Of a stretch of 64,000 nt of DNA, positions 52,001 to 60,279 are shown piece after piece; within the stretch, counting starts at the first letter, position 1, and every line of letters starts with the position of its first letter. Both the position numbers and the translations under genes were made by a program. Below the pieces are notes generated by a model. It did not search any database, was not told the origin of the DNA, and was given only the letters and a program-made list of their open reading frames with translations. This DNA is from Hydrangea macrophylla (lineage: Eukaryota > Streptophyta > Magnoliopsida > Cornales > Hydrangeaceae), in the NCBI GenBank assembly GCA_033977485.1, contig CM066988.1:78836669-78900668 (forward strand), written 5' to 3'.

Positions 52001-54554
52001 AGTGTGTGAATGTGAATGTGAATGTGAATGTGAATGTCGTTACGGCTGTTACGCAGCACCACTGTTACAGGCCATTACTCGTCGATTCTTATGAATCAAG
52101 ACAGTTGGCCGTTACAGACCTTTTCCATAACGTAAAGGTCGTTACGGCTGTACACTTCTGTTACTTACCAGTCAGGATCTGATTCAAAAGGTGGTATTTT
52201 TCAGCTCAGTTGTCTAATTTTTTGTTTTTATCATATTCACCAACTAACTGAATTGTTTGAATGAAAAGAGTTGACTTTGATTATTTATGTAAATTCATAA
52301 CCACAAAATTTTTACTTATTCTTCATACTAATTATTCTCTAAGCACAAAGAGTTGATCCAATTTTTTATTTTCATAAAAACTTGATTACACATGTAAGAA
52401 AACAGTTCACCGGTTCTTGTCTATTTTTAACATTTGTAACTAACTCAATTTGCATGATCTTAAGTGCATGTGTGGAAAGAATTGTAACTTGGTTCTGATA
52501 CGATAATTTGATTGCTTTCATGTATTTAAGCATAAAATTTAAGTGCGTTCGTTGAATGAAATGGGACTATTTCAAAGCTTTTTCAAAGTGAAGTGATGAT
52601 AGCGCCTCGAAGTATAAAAAGAAAAAAAAAAAAAAAAACCATCTTCACATGTTCAACAAAATGCACTACAAATTAAAAGAACCTCAAAATTATAAAACTC
52701 TGTAGTTACAAGATTCATATAAGTTATTCTACCCGATGGTGTGCCGAAAAAGAAAAGGGAAAAAAAAAAAACACCTCCTTGACAGCTGCGGCCATCATGT
52801 TATGCCCGTTACGCCCAGCATCCACGTCACTGTGGCCGTTACCATTATGGCAGTCCCGACCCTTATTTAAAACCTTGCTCAACAGCAAAGTCACCGGAAA
52901 AGTACAGTTCACACCTAGAGATAAATCATTAAAGGTATTTGCAGCCGACCGCCACTGAGTCACTACTTCAAATAAAGACAGAGAGGTGGTATATTTCGGC
53001 CCATTGGTCTATTTTTTTTTTTAATCATATTCACTGACTATCTGAATTGTTTGATTTTCTCATTTACTGCTTATATGCTAATAATGTGAACGAAAAGAGT
53101 TGATCTTGATTATTTATGTGAATTCATAATTACAAAAAGTTTACTGTCTTTATACCAATTATTCTCTAAGCACAACAAAGAGTTGATCCATTTTTTCTTA
53201 TTGTTATAACAACTTGATTATACATGTAAGATAAATTAGATAATAGTTCACCGTTTCTTATCTATTTTCAACATTTGTAACTAACTCAATTTGCATGATC
53301 TTAACTGCATGTGTGGAAAGAAATGTAACTTGGTTCTGAGAGGAAAATTTGATTGCTTTCATGTATATATGAATTGTGACTATTTTAAAGCTTTTTTAAA
53401 GTAATGATAATGATAGCACCTCAACATGTGAAAAAATTATAAAAAAACATATGGACAAGTTCAACAAAATACATTACAAATTTAAAGAACCCCAAAATTG
53501 TAAAATTCTGTTGTTAAAAGATTCATACAAGTTATTCCAAGGGAATGGTGTGCCAAAAAGAAAAGAAAAAAATCACATCCATGACAGCCGTGGCCTTTAC
53601 CATTACGTTGGCCGCGAACCTTATTTAAAAACTTGCTCAATAGCAAAGTCATCCAAAAATTTCAGTTCATTCTTAGAGATTAATCATTAAAGGTATTTGC
53701 AGCCGACCACAACTGATAGTCACTACTCCAGTTAAAGATAAGAGAGAGGGGGTGGGGGAGTAAAGAAGAAACTCAGCAAAAATGAAAAGGGCATACAAAG
53801 ACATCCTAAGTTCGAGTATCATTAAATAAAGGCGGAGGCTCCACAAATGGTTCTACCCAAGAAGAAGAAGAAGAAGAAGATGATCTAAGTTTCAGAAAGA
53901 GAAGCAGAAGTGCAAACCCAGAAAACAGACATTAAATCTAAAAGCACAGAAAAATTACGAAGGGCATCTCCAACCCTTAATAAAAACCCATGCCAAATTT
54001 GAATGCGAGCGAAAAACAAAATTCAAGGATCCCATCTACCCCTTAAATCAAACATAATCAAATCTAAAAGCACAGAAAAATTACGAAGCGCGTCTCCAAT
54101 TCATAATAAAAATCGGTGCCAAATTTGAATTCGAGCGAAAAAATTTTAAAGATCCCATCTACCCTTTTACTCAAACCCATACCAAATTGTGTTTTACTCA
54201 AAGTTTACCTAAATCTACAAAATACGGAGTATTCATGTACTCAAAGTTGAAATGGGTTTTCTGCAAATGTTACACAAATTTAAATTTAGTGTGAATTTGA
54301 TGTTAGGATTAGAGATACTCTTAGACAAATCTTATAAGTAGCAGAGGGATGGGAATTGGGAAATCTTATAAGAAGATTTGAGTAAAATTTTAAATGAGCA
54401 TTGTAGAGCTTCATATCAACTAAAGCTTTTACTCAAACTTGAGTAAAAATTTGAATAGGGGTTGGAGATGGCCTAAGAACAGAAAAGAATACAAGGAAGG
54501 GGGAAAAAAAAAACTACCTTCAGGAGAAGTGTAACCAGTAGAAGAGAGCCTCAT
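25096..54554 (-). CDS. ARF6: AUXIN RESPONSE FACTOR, ARF6 type
   Basis: Fifteen exons (5'-3'): 54554-54518, 51722-51610, 50465-50367, 50285-50229, 49937-49782, 49439-49355, 48672-48582, 47930-47766, 47276-47154, 34347-34272, 33473-33326, 32223-31814, 27215-26574, 26158-25968, 25300-25096. Borders are GT-AG and the frame is open for 865 aa. It starts [13 protein letters not shown]. The B3 domain (about 105-228) carries [17 protein letters not shown] and [13 protein letters not shown]. The ARF-ancillary domain (about 250-338) includes [15 protein letters not shown]. The middle region (390-730) is Gln/Ser-rich with QQQLLDHQQ, as in activating ARFs. PB1 (735-830) has the acidic block [25 protein letters not shown] and [11 protein letters not shown], together with the C-terminal sequence, place it with ARF6 rather than ARF8. 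It is a nuclear factor binding auxin response elements and Aux/IAA repressors. Introns 9 and 12 are swollen by transposons, yet no exon is damaged. Confidence 0.97.
25648..25863. mobile_element. MITE in ARF intron 14
   Basis: Inverted ends aggctgtttggg and cccaaacaggcct. Internal phrases 'gaactggtt' and 'aggagtcc.tgtct' are shared with 32331-32561 and, in reverse, with 47995-48206: one family, three copies in this gene. No target duplication was resolved. Confidence 0.6.
26019..26039 (-). promoter_or_regulatory. miR167 target site in the ARF PB1 exon
   Basis: On the mRNA strand this reads GAGATCAGGCTGGCAGCTTG followed by T, the site known in ARF6 and ARF8. Against miR167 as I recall it, mismatches fall at miRNA positions 1, 2, 14 and 21; the central cleavage region is fully paired. 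It codes for RSGWQLV in exon 14. Expected effect: miR167-guided cleavage of the transcript. Confidence 0.93.
27333..27612. mobile_element. Stowaway-like MITE in ARF intron 12
   Basis: Ends CTCCCTTCGTTCCAAAATAAG and its inverse ending GGAACGGAGGGAG, with TA on both sides (27331-27332, 27613-27614). 280 bp. Confidence 0.88.
27931..30646. mobile_element. hAT-type element in ARF intron 12, containing a LINE
   Basis: Flanked by the perfect 8-bp duplication gcggtcac (27923-27930 and 30647-30654). Inverted ends are ctatgtagcatgggcac and gtacccgtgctacatag-type. Without the LINE (about 28335-30170) the element would be about 0.9 kb and non-coding. Ends resemble those of the other hAT elements of this gene (30769, 31506, 41628, 47558). 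Confidence 0.85.
28335..30170 (+). pseudogene. 5'-truncated RTE-like LINE, reverse transcriptase remnant
   Basis: Antisense to the ARF. It contains the RT motifs [35 protein letters not shown] and [12 protein letters not shown], then [13 protein letters not shown]. The catalytic FADD box reads FVND (near 29361), so a catalytic Asp is lost. Later pieces [10 protein letters not shown] and [10 protein letters not shown] are the usual C-terminal end of plant RTE-type elements. Stops and shifts occur at 28579, 28817, 29126, 29579 and 29817. The endonuclease domain is missing (5' truncation). The 3' end is a short GGTTT tandem repeat (30141-30170) instead of poly(A). Confidence 0.88.
30769..31243. 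mobile_element. hAT-like non-autonomous element (475 bp)
   Basis: The 8-bp duplication acgactgc lies at 30761-30768 and 31244-31251. Inverted ends are ccatgaaacacggac and ccggtgcttcctag, imperfectly paired. GC-rich ends with an AT-rich centre, non-coding. It lies in ARF intron 12. Confidence 0.75.
31506..31579. mobile_element. 74-bp miniature hAT element
   Basis: The perfect 8-bp duplication cttgtcac (31498-31505, 31580-31587) surrounds inverted ends ctaggaagcacgg and cccgtgcttcctag. Only about 45 bp lie between the inverted ends. Its ends match those of the 3.9-kb hAT at 41628-45520. It lies 234 bp from ARF exon 12. Confidence 0.85.
32331..32561. mobile_element. MITE in ARF intron 11
   Basis: Ends aggccgtttgg and caaacaagccct. 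Same family as the element in intron 14 (25648-25863), sharing 'gaaccggtt' and 'aggagtccttgtct' phrases. Confidence 0.6.
32634..33187. mobile_element. Probable composite MITE in ARF intron 11
   Basis: Starts 'agcctctgtttggttgg' and ends 'accaaacaaagccctag'. Two related halves, each with 'ggaaaagaaaagg', 'ttcccttgtgtttt' and 'tttattt.cttcc' phrases, suggest two tandem or nested members. Related to 20272-20578. Confidence 0.5.
33601..34237. mobile_element. Harbinger-like MITE in ARF intron 10, with nested Stowaway and internal duplication
   Basis: Ends GGGCCTGTTCAG and AACAGGCCC; tta occurs on both sides (33598-33600, 34238-34240). Contains the Stowaway at 33676-33947 and an 88-bp imperfect tandem duplication (about 33951-34038 and 34039-34126). 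Confidence 0.7.
33676..33947. mobile_element. Stowaway-like MITE (272 bp)
   Basis: Ends CTCCCTCCGTCCCATATT and ATATGAGACAGAGGGAG with TA duplications (33674-33675, 33948-33949). Same subfamily as 2363-2633, opposite orientation. Confidence 0.88.
34835..34847 (+). other. Primer-binding site of Copia 1
   Basis: tggaatcagaagc directly after the 5' LTR resembles the usual tggtatcagagc complement of initiator tRNA-Met, with a substitution and an extra A. Confidence 0.75.
35257..38592 (+). pseudogene. Copia 1 gag-pol remnant (gag, protease, integrase, first part of RT)
   Basis: Starts [19 protein letters not shown], a usual plant Copia gag opening. An in-frame stop comes at about codon 60 (near 35434). 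The gag core continues ([10 protein letters not shown]). The protease site reads [10 protein letters not shown] (about 36220) instead of the DSGA type, so it is inactive. Pre-integrase [12 protein letters not shown] and [11 protein letters not shown] and integrase [10 protein letters not shown] follow with stops. RT begins [22 protein letters not shown] (about 37885), is broken by a 139-bp MITE at 38100, and resumes through [22 protein letters not shown] to an intact YVDD (38519-38530). A partial tandem duplication of the integrase-RT linker ([10 protein letters not shown] and DHILFLT phrases) covers 37516-37836. Confidence 0.9.
38100..38238. mobile_element. 139-bp Mutator-like MITE inside Copia 1 RT
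   Basis: Ends ggggtgtaaatcgg and cttacacccct, with an 11-bp direct repeat actacttatca on both sides (38089-38099, 38239-38249). The long duplication suits a MULE-type transposase. It arrived after Copia 1. Confidence 0.85.
38594..41307 (-). mobile_element. Truncated Copia 2, inverted within Copia 1
   Basis: Read on the - strand: an LTR (41307-40909, TGTTGAGAATTAG...TTTGACA), a tggtgtcagagcc primer-binding site, a GC-rich leader or gag relic (about 40600-40900), integrase pieces (about 40550-39900) and RT from [22 protein letters not shown] (about 39290) to YVDD (38805-38816) and [11 protein letters not shown]. It stops abruptly at 38594, before RNase H and the 3' LTR. Many stops. It meets the Copia 1 RT exactly at 38593/38594. 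Confidence 0.88.
40909..41307 (-). repeat. 5' LTR of Copia 2
   Basis: 399 bp bounded by tgtcaaactg and ctcaaca on the + strand, adjoining the primer-binding site (complement of ggctctgacacca). Confidence 0.8.
41628..45520 (+). mobile_element. hAT DNA transposon (3.9 kb) in ARF intron 9
   Basis: The perfect 8-bp duplication cttgtaag (41620-41627 and 45521-45528) surrounds inverted ends gtaggaagcaccgacac and gtccgtgcttcatag. Subterminal zones are dense in short cacg/gacacg motifs (41630-41790, 45430-45515), as usual for transposase binding in hAT elements. It carries a decayed transposase gene and is probably the largest relative of the small hAT elements in this gene. Confidence 0.93.
42039..45081 (+). 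pseudogene. hAT transposase (BED finger, DUF659, C-terminal dimerisation region), decayed
   Basis: A probable first exon [10 protein letters not shown] (42039) ends at a gtatgtt donor. A BED-type finger [10 protein letters not shown]...[13 protein letters not shown] lies at about 42890-43005. The DUF659/RNase-H-like core follows: [16 protein letters not shown] (43458-43505), [19 protein letters not shown], then VITDNAP (about 43645) and [13 protein letters not shown] (about 43727). The C-terminal hAT part ends in [20 protein letters not shown] and [15 protein letters not shown] with a stop at 45081. Frameshifts or stops occur near 43186, 43516, 43730 and 44359. A short duplication repeats [12 protein letters not shown] sequence (about 44757-44850). 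Confidence 0.88.
45755..46514 (+). pseudogene. Copia 1 RT end and RNase H (continuation after nested inserts)
   Basis: Resumes with [15 protein letters not shown] (about 45762), then the RNase H signatures YTDADWAGS (about 46053), [17 protein letters not shown] and [14 protein letters not shown]. Several stops and shifts. It ends next to the purine tract and 3' LTR. Compared with typical Copia RT about 40 residues after YVDD are missing, so the nested inserts came with a small loss. Confidence 0.85.
47330..47534. mobile_element. Probable MITE in ARF intron 8
   Basis: Ends ggcccgtttgataaagc and gtcaaacacgcccc form an imperfect inverted pair, and the interior has 'taattaagtac' and 'acttaattgg' paired phrases. 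Target duplication not resolved. Confidence 0.5.
47558..47731. mobile_element. Small hAT-like element in ARF intron 8
   Basis: Ends ttatgcagcacgtacac and gtccgtatccttgctacatag, flanked by attaagac (47550-47557) and attatgac (47732-47739), 7 of 8 matching. 174 bp, between exons 9 and 8 and only 34 bp from the exon 8 donor. Confidence 0.65.
47995..48206. mobile_element. MITE in ARF intron 7
   Basis: Ends agcctgtttggg and cccaaacatccccta; the interior is an inverse relative of 25648-25863 and 32331-32561. Confidence 0.5.
50583..51644 (-). repeat. 531-bp recent tandem duplication across the ARF exon 2/intron 2 border
   Basis: Unit 1 is 50583-51113 and unit 2 is 51114-51644, with only about two base differences by eye and a 2-bp 'ga' overlap at the joint. 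Unit 2 contains the real end of coding exon 2 ([11 protein letters not shown] and its GTGAGT donor). Unit 1 holds an exact copy of those bases and the donor (about 51079-51113), but lacks the upstream part of the exon and has no adjoining acceptor. Confidence 0.95.
52003..52035. repeat. TGTGAA hexamer microsatellite
   Basis: About five repeats of gtgaat, adjoining a GA tract, in ARF intron 1. Confidence 0.85.
52180..53745. repeat. Diverged ~0.8-kb tandem duplication in ARF intron 1
   Basis: Copy 1 (about 52180-52984) and copy 2 (about 52985-53745) share many long phrases in order, for example 'caaagagttgatcca', 'ctaactcaatttgcatgatc', 'catgtgtggaaagaa' and 'attaaaggtatttgcagccg'. Clearly older than the 531-bp duplication. 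Copy 1 also contains a GC-rich stretch (52780-52865) with gttacgcc/ggccgttacc motifs that is shortened in copy 2. Confidence 0.85.
53935..54474. mobile_element. MITE-like element with ~122-bp internal tandem duplication
   Basis: Starts near 'gggcatctccaaccctta' (53960) and ends 'ggggttggagatggcctaa' (54474), an inverted pair common in plant MITEs. A unit with 'aaatctaaaagcacagaaa', 'attacgaag' and 'gatcccatctaccc' occurs twice (53935-54056, 54058-54175). The right part resembles 17700-17815 in remorin intron 2. Confidence 0.6.
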
Positions 54555-55440
54555 ACTTGCAGATCCAACAACAACTGCTACAATCCCAAAACTACTACAA
54601 TCCCAAGCAGTTCAGAGACAAATTTCTCAAGAACACAAATGTAAAGAACTGAACAAACTCTTCTTCCAATCCAAAAACAACATAATACCTTTACTTTGCC
54701 CTCTCAAAACCAATCTAAATCTCAATAGAAAGGTCAAAACCACCCACTTACCAATTAATCCAAGACACAATGGTAAAAGATGACAGCATTAGAGAGCCTT
54801 TTCATATAAAAAAAAGATCGAGTAGATAAAATCACTTCTAGTTTCTAGTCCCCCTTCGAATATTCCTCAACCGAAACCGGTTTCGCTACAAAACACGATT
54901 GAAATCAGCTTCATTCGCTCCTGATCTTCCTCACCCAACCCAAAATACACCCAGGTATAGTAATTACGAACTTCATACCAATTCTTCAACCAATTAATCA
55001 GCACATTTCCAGCTCAAACCCTAAAAAAAACAACTCAGAAAACTAGAAAAAGCCCTAATAGCTTGCTTCGATTCCACAATTATCAACTCTATGAGCTCCC
55101 AATTTCTGAAGAACTAATAAAGCATTCAAACCCTAGATATCAAGAAACCCCAACTCGCAAAAATAGCAACGGAAGTCCTCAGATCTCAGCTCAAGCTTAA
55201 ACGCACTGAAAAACTACTTGAACAGAAACCCTTGAAAAAAACGAGATCTTCAAACAGTATGCACAGATTTGAGTCACCAAAAGAACATCTTCAGAAATGC
55301 ACAAGCTTACACAAACTTCTACAAAGTATATATATATATATATCTACATATACATATATATATATATGTAAATGTATAAGTTTATATATATATAGGTGTA
55401 TATGTGTATAGCGGAGAGACCTCAGAAAAATTGAAGTGGG
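54555..55440 (-). promoter_or_regulatory. ARF leader and proximal promoter region
   Basis: Upstream of the ARF start on the - strand. At least two short upstream frames occur: 18 codons at 54683-54627 and 13 codons at 54789-54748. The second overlaps a perfect GTAAGT donor (about 54750), so a leader intron could remove the first. TA-rich repeats at 55325-55395 may mark the core promoter. The transcription start cannot be fixed. Upstream ORFs are known in leaders of some ARFs. Confidence 0.5.
55325..55395. repeat. TA microsatellite near the ARF promoter
   Basis: Runs of 'tatata' with ca/tg interruptions, about 780-840 bp upstream of the ARF start codon. Confidence 0.8.
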
Positions 55441-55879
55441 AAACTTAGGGTTTTCCTACTGGTAAACACTTGAATTGTGCTCTTTATTTTATATTTTTTT
55501 TTTTTTTGTTTACTTTCTCTCTCTTCCTCGGCTCCAATCAATGAACAGAACCGCCATTATTATCCAATGTCAGTTTATTACGGCTACTAGTAAGAGAGCG
55601 TACAGAGATGTGTGTTTGAGAGAGAGAGAGAGAGAGAAATATCTATTGGTGGAAGATTTTGTGGAAAGGGGGGACGAGGTTTAGAGAGAGAGGATTTAGG
55701 ACCTTTAGTCGTGATTTTGTATCAGTAAATTTAGGAATGTGTTAATGTCAAGACAACCCTTTTTGAAGTTCTACATTGGGGGTTCTTGTACTATGCGCTC
55801 ATGATGGTTTGAAGGGAGAAATGATGGGGGCCAAAATTACGGAGTTAGGAGTACAATCTTTGCTTCTTGTGGTTATAAT
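55441..55879. other. Spacer upstream of the ARF, no gene recognised
   Basis: Holds a GA microsatellite (55619-55637) and T-rich stretches; frames here are low-complexity. Confidence 0.45.
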
Positions 55880-56374
55880 TAAAGATGGCAACGGAGCGGG
55901 TATGGGACGGGGCTCTCATATCCTGCTATCGTCCCGTTTTAGTAAATCCTCCCCCCGCTTCCGTCCCGCCCCGCATAATGTCTCCCCCCGCCTCCGCCCC
56001 GCCCTCGGGATCCCCGACCCCGCCCCGTCACGATTATAATTTTTTTTTTTTGGTACACAAATTGAAAAAGTAATTTTTTTAATGAATTTTTTTCCCTAAT
56101 AGTGCAGTTTTTTTTTAACTTACCCAATTAGTTCCCCAATAGTACAGTTTATTTTTTTAAAATGGTAATACACATAACTATTGAGGGGTAAAAATATAAA
56201 TACAAGTATATTCGGGGCGGGTTCGGGTTTTTTGACCCTACCCCGACCCCGACCCCGACCCGGGTTTTGAAAATCTCCCTCATACCCGCCCCTAACCCTA
56301 TTAAGCCCCCCCCATACCCTACCTATTAGGGGCGGGGCGGGGAACCCGGAAAACCCGCCCCATTGCCATCCCTA
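55880..56374. mobile_element. GC-rich hAT-type MITE
   Basis: Flanked by the 8-bp repeat gttataat (55872-55879, 56375-56382). Ends taaagatggcaacgg and ccattgccatcccta are inverted. Subterminal parts are rich in CCCCGCC and GGGGCGGG blocks, so frames here look like proteins but are repeat shadows. 495 bp. Confidence 0.8.
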
Positions 56375-56989
56375 GTTATAATCTTTTCTTATCATGTTAT
56401 TATCTTTTCTTATGGTGGATACAATCTTTTTCATAGTGGTTACAAAACTGTCATTTTTGTCGTAGGTTATACTAATCTTTTGTCATTAAATTTATGATCT
56501 TTCCTCATCAATTACAATCTTCCTCAACAAGTTCTAGTTTCTCTGGTCAAGGTACACTTCCCCTCATCAATTTTCCTCATCTCTCTCTTTTTCTCTCATA
56601 TCAGCACGGTGCGCGCAAAACCGCTGCGCACACCAAAGAATTTTCTACATTGGGGCATGGCGATTTCACCCAGGGGGAAAATGTTGTTGGTCATTGGATA
56701 AGTTTGAGCTCTCATCTATGCGCGACACATGGCGAATGTAGTCTTAAAGGTAGTTTTGAACATTGATTTGTATATTTCTTACAAATCTTTGGACATTATT
56801 AAGCCAAATTTATTAACCAACCTTTGGACTTTATCAAAGAACTATTTATACCTTTATAACAAAGTTTGACATTTGTTTGCAAATAACATAGGTACAAACT
56901 AAGTTCTAAATATCCAAACTAATCTAATAAAGATACAAACTAAACAAAGAAAGGTCCAACCAACAAAGCATTAATTGCGTGTAAACTTT
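56375..56989. other. Intergenic, no gene recognised
   Basis: AT-rich. The frame at 56494-56766 (Ser-rich) has no recognisable domain. Repeated 'ggtacaaactaa' and 'gtccaaac' phrases occur here and after the next LTR. Confidence 0.45.
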
Positions 56990-58319
56990 TGTTAGCCTTA
57001 AGGTATATTAAGGCATGTTTAATTATGTTTTGATGATGTCAAATATGCTATGATAATTACATGATTCATATTGATTCATTCCTTGTTATTATCATAGTCA
57101 TTTTCATGCTCATATATAATCTCATTATCAATGTTTTAACATCTTTGTGTGCATGAGATTTAATTGATGTAGATCAAGATTACAAAGAGCTCAACAAGGA
57201 TCATGCTTGAAGACTTGAAGATATTTCATCCTTGGTTGAAGTCTAGGACCATCATTGTAAGGCATCTTGATCTCACACTCTTAGGGGCTCAAACAAATGC
57301 TGAAAGTTAAAATTTTGGAAACAAATTTTAAATGGGTCATCTTTAAAGCAATGCCTCAACCAATTGGAAAATAATTAGATGTTGAGTTTTATATGTTTGG
57401 AAAGGTATTTGAATCTAGTTTCCAAAACATCAAACGGATCGCAAATCCGATTTTTGTAGAGGGAGTTATGGCCATTTTAGTGGAGATGTGTCAGTCTGCC
57501 AAACAGGGAGGGGCAGTCGACTGAAGGCCCGATGCAGTCGACCGAACTGTGCAGAATGCAAATAAAACCCTCTGTAAACACGTCTCAGTCTACTGCTTTA
57601 AGGGGCAGTCGACTGCTTCATGTTCCAGTCGACTGAATCGACCTGGAAAGGCATAACGGCTAGTTTTTAAAGGGGCTTTTATTTACCAAACTTGCCACCA
57701 ATGGCTATAATCTTCCAAGGCCTATAAATACATGTTTTCCCACACCATTTTAGGTTGATCAATCAATTGGAAAACATCCATTTCAATCACACAACTTGTT
57801 GATTCTTAATCATTCAAAATTGAGCCCTAGTTGTGTGAGTTTATCAATTTGCTCTAGCCTTCAATTGTAATCTTTGAGAGAGTGAATTGTAGTGAGCTTT
57901 CAATTGTATTATCCACTCTATAAAGAGAGTTCAATTTGTATCAAATCAATTGTAAAGGTTGAGGGTTAGTAACCCTTGTATGCAAAGAAGAGGTGTTCTT
58001 CTTTGGAAGAGATCATAGGCTCTTGTAACGGTTTGGTGCACACCCGTAAGTGCTCCGGGAAACGGTTTGGTCTACACCCGTAAGTAGATCGGATTAAGGG
58101 ATCCTCAAGAGGTGTTCTTGAGGGGTGGACGTAGGCCGCGGGGTGCGATTGCCGAACCACTTGAAAAATCGGTTTGCAAGTTTCTCTTCCCTTCTCTTTT
58201 TAGTTAATTGCTTGTGATCTTGTTTAATTTGCAATTAAGTTTTCTAAAAGGTTAATTTCCGCTAAAACCTTATTCACCCCCCCTCTAAGGTTGTAAACTT
58301 TTTCTCATTTTGCTCAACA
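56990..58319 (+). mobile_element. Solo LTR of Copia family C (copy 2)
   Basis: TGTTAGCC start and CAACA end, about 1.33 kb, homologous along its length to 14565-15983. Both share 'gaagacttgaagat.tttcatcc', the CAGTCGACTG palindrome cluster (57505-57640) and gtggacgtaggccgcggggt. A 40-bp partial duplication (ggtttggt.acacccgtaag, 58027-58087) is unique to this copy. No internal region and no exact target duplication are visible. Confidence 0.85.
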
Positions 58320-60250
58320 TTTACAAGGTACAAACTAAGCTAAGAAATGTCAAACTAAGCTAAGCAAGGTACAAATATTGCTAAGAAAAGTCCAAACGTT
58401 AACGTTGTTGAGAAAGTCTAACGTAGATAGTAGTTTCGCCCCACATGGAGCAAAAACGCCTTGCCTTACTTTAGCATATCCCTATATTTAAAGTCTTTTG
58501 ATTTCCCTTTTCACCATATTTATTGGAGATGTGTCATATTTCAGTAATTATGTTAATAATACAATAGCAAAATGATAATAGAATGTGACACATGTCACCC
58601 AGTGAAGTCGAAGGTGAGCAAAAATGCTCTCTATTTATTGGGTAGGGCTTAGTACACCATCTTTTCTACTCAATATACTCCTATGTAGTGTTAAAAGATG
58701 TCAAATTTGTGAGTGAAGGTGGTATATTTAGCAAAAAAAATGATATATTTAGCCCCTTATTTATTTAATGAAAAACAATTCTAGGTACTTTGAGGAAAAT
58801 ACGTGACATTTTGACTTGGTATTGTCCAGGGCTAGCCAATAAGCATTAGTTATCTAGATGGGACCCACAAAAAAAGGGATGTCATATGTACGGCATGGGT
58901 CTCACTCATGGCTGTAAACGAGTTGAGTTGCTCAATAAGTCATCGCCAACATGTTTGATAAAGTCTCAGTTTGGCTCGCCAAGCTCAAACACAGATGGTC
59001 TTGGCTCAATAGAGCTCATGAACAAGTTGAATATGGCTAGTGAATAGGCTTGCTAAAGGAGTTGTACAGTGATTTTTATATATACATGTTTTGTAAAACC
59101 ATATAATTTGAGGAGATACATGAGCTCGACTCATTTATACGAGTTAAGATCAAGCCTAGATCAAAGGTTATTGAACCACCTATAGTATATATGATGAGTC
59201 AATCGAATTCAAGCTCGTTTAATAGACATGTTAAGCTCGAGCATACGTGACCTCGGCTCATGCTTAGTTCGTTTAATAAATGAATCAAGATCAAGCCTGA
59301 ATTTTAGGCTCCTATAATGAACAAGCCAAACTCAAATATAAATGTGCTCGACTCGGCTCCACCCCTAGTCTCATCCAAATAATCCACTCTCATTGGTTGA
59401 AGGGCACCACATTAGCATGCCATGTGGTACATCAAAATACTAAAAATCTATTTATTTAGTGATGATCATGCTTTAAGGTCTATTTGGAATGAGATTTTTA
59501 TATGCAATCTTGATTGTATTATATTTTATTCGGGAACTCATATATCATGGAATAGAGTCCCCTTTGTTACAATCGTTGGGGTCTATTATGAAAATTCAAT
59601 TTCATTCATTCTAAGTGCAAGAACTTCTACTTTCATTGATTGCGGTACCTCGCGAGTTTAATTTCATCATCAACTAATTTAAAGTCGTATTCTAGTAGCA
59701 CAACATTAGTTTTCTGAAGAAAAAAAATGTTTATTATTTATGTTTTTAAGTTCGAGTTGGTGTCACTTGCTTTTACTTTTGTACTTGTTATATCGCATTT
59801 TACTTTTATTTGTCACATATCGTGCTTAATTGTTTTTAACCTAAACTTTTACATATGATGATCTCTTTTTTCTCCTGATGTGAAATTCGAGAAAATTAAT
59901 TTAACAGACATATATATATATATACTTTATTTTTTAGATAACCTAACTAAAAATATGGCTAATTAATGATAAATTCTTAGATAGTGCAATTATATAGTTT
60001 TAGGTTCTTAAGTTAAAACATGTTTATAATTAAGTCACTAAGATATATTAGGGACTAAAATGCCCCTCCCTCATCAAGTTTGATAATCTTCAAAATGCTA
60101 ACCACATCCATTAATGTTGTCTACCAAAATTTCTCTCCAAAAATTAAAAGAATCAAAATTTGAAAGTCATCATCACTTATAATGATAGCCTTTTTCAACC
60201 ACAATCATCTCCCTCACCCTTACAACCACCACCACACCACTGCAGACGCA
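58320..60250. other. Intergenic repeats, no gene recognised
   Basis: A degenerate repeat with 'ggctgtaaacgagttgag' at 58912 and 'ctcgactcggctccacccc' at 59347 looks like an old inverted-repeat element of about 450 bp. The remainder is AT-rich. The 59422-59661 frame is not recognisable as a protein. Confidence 0.45.
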
Positions 60251-60279
60251 CTTATGTTTGAAAATTCAAAGCAGTTTCA

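Noticed and set aside
55776..56127. Several overlapping Pro/Arg/Gly-rich frames
   Set aside because: They are shadows of CCCCGCC/GGGGCGGG blocks in a hAT MITE with 8-bp target duplications.
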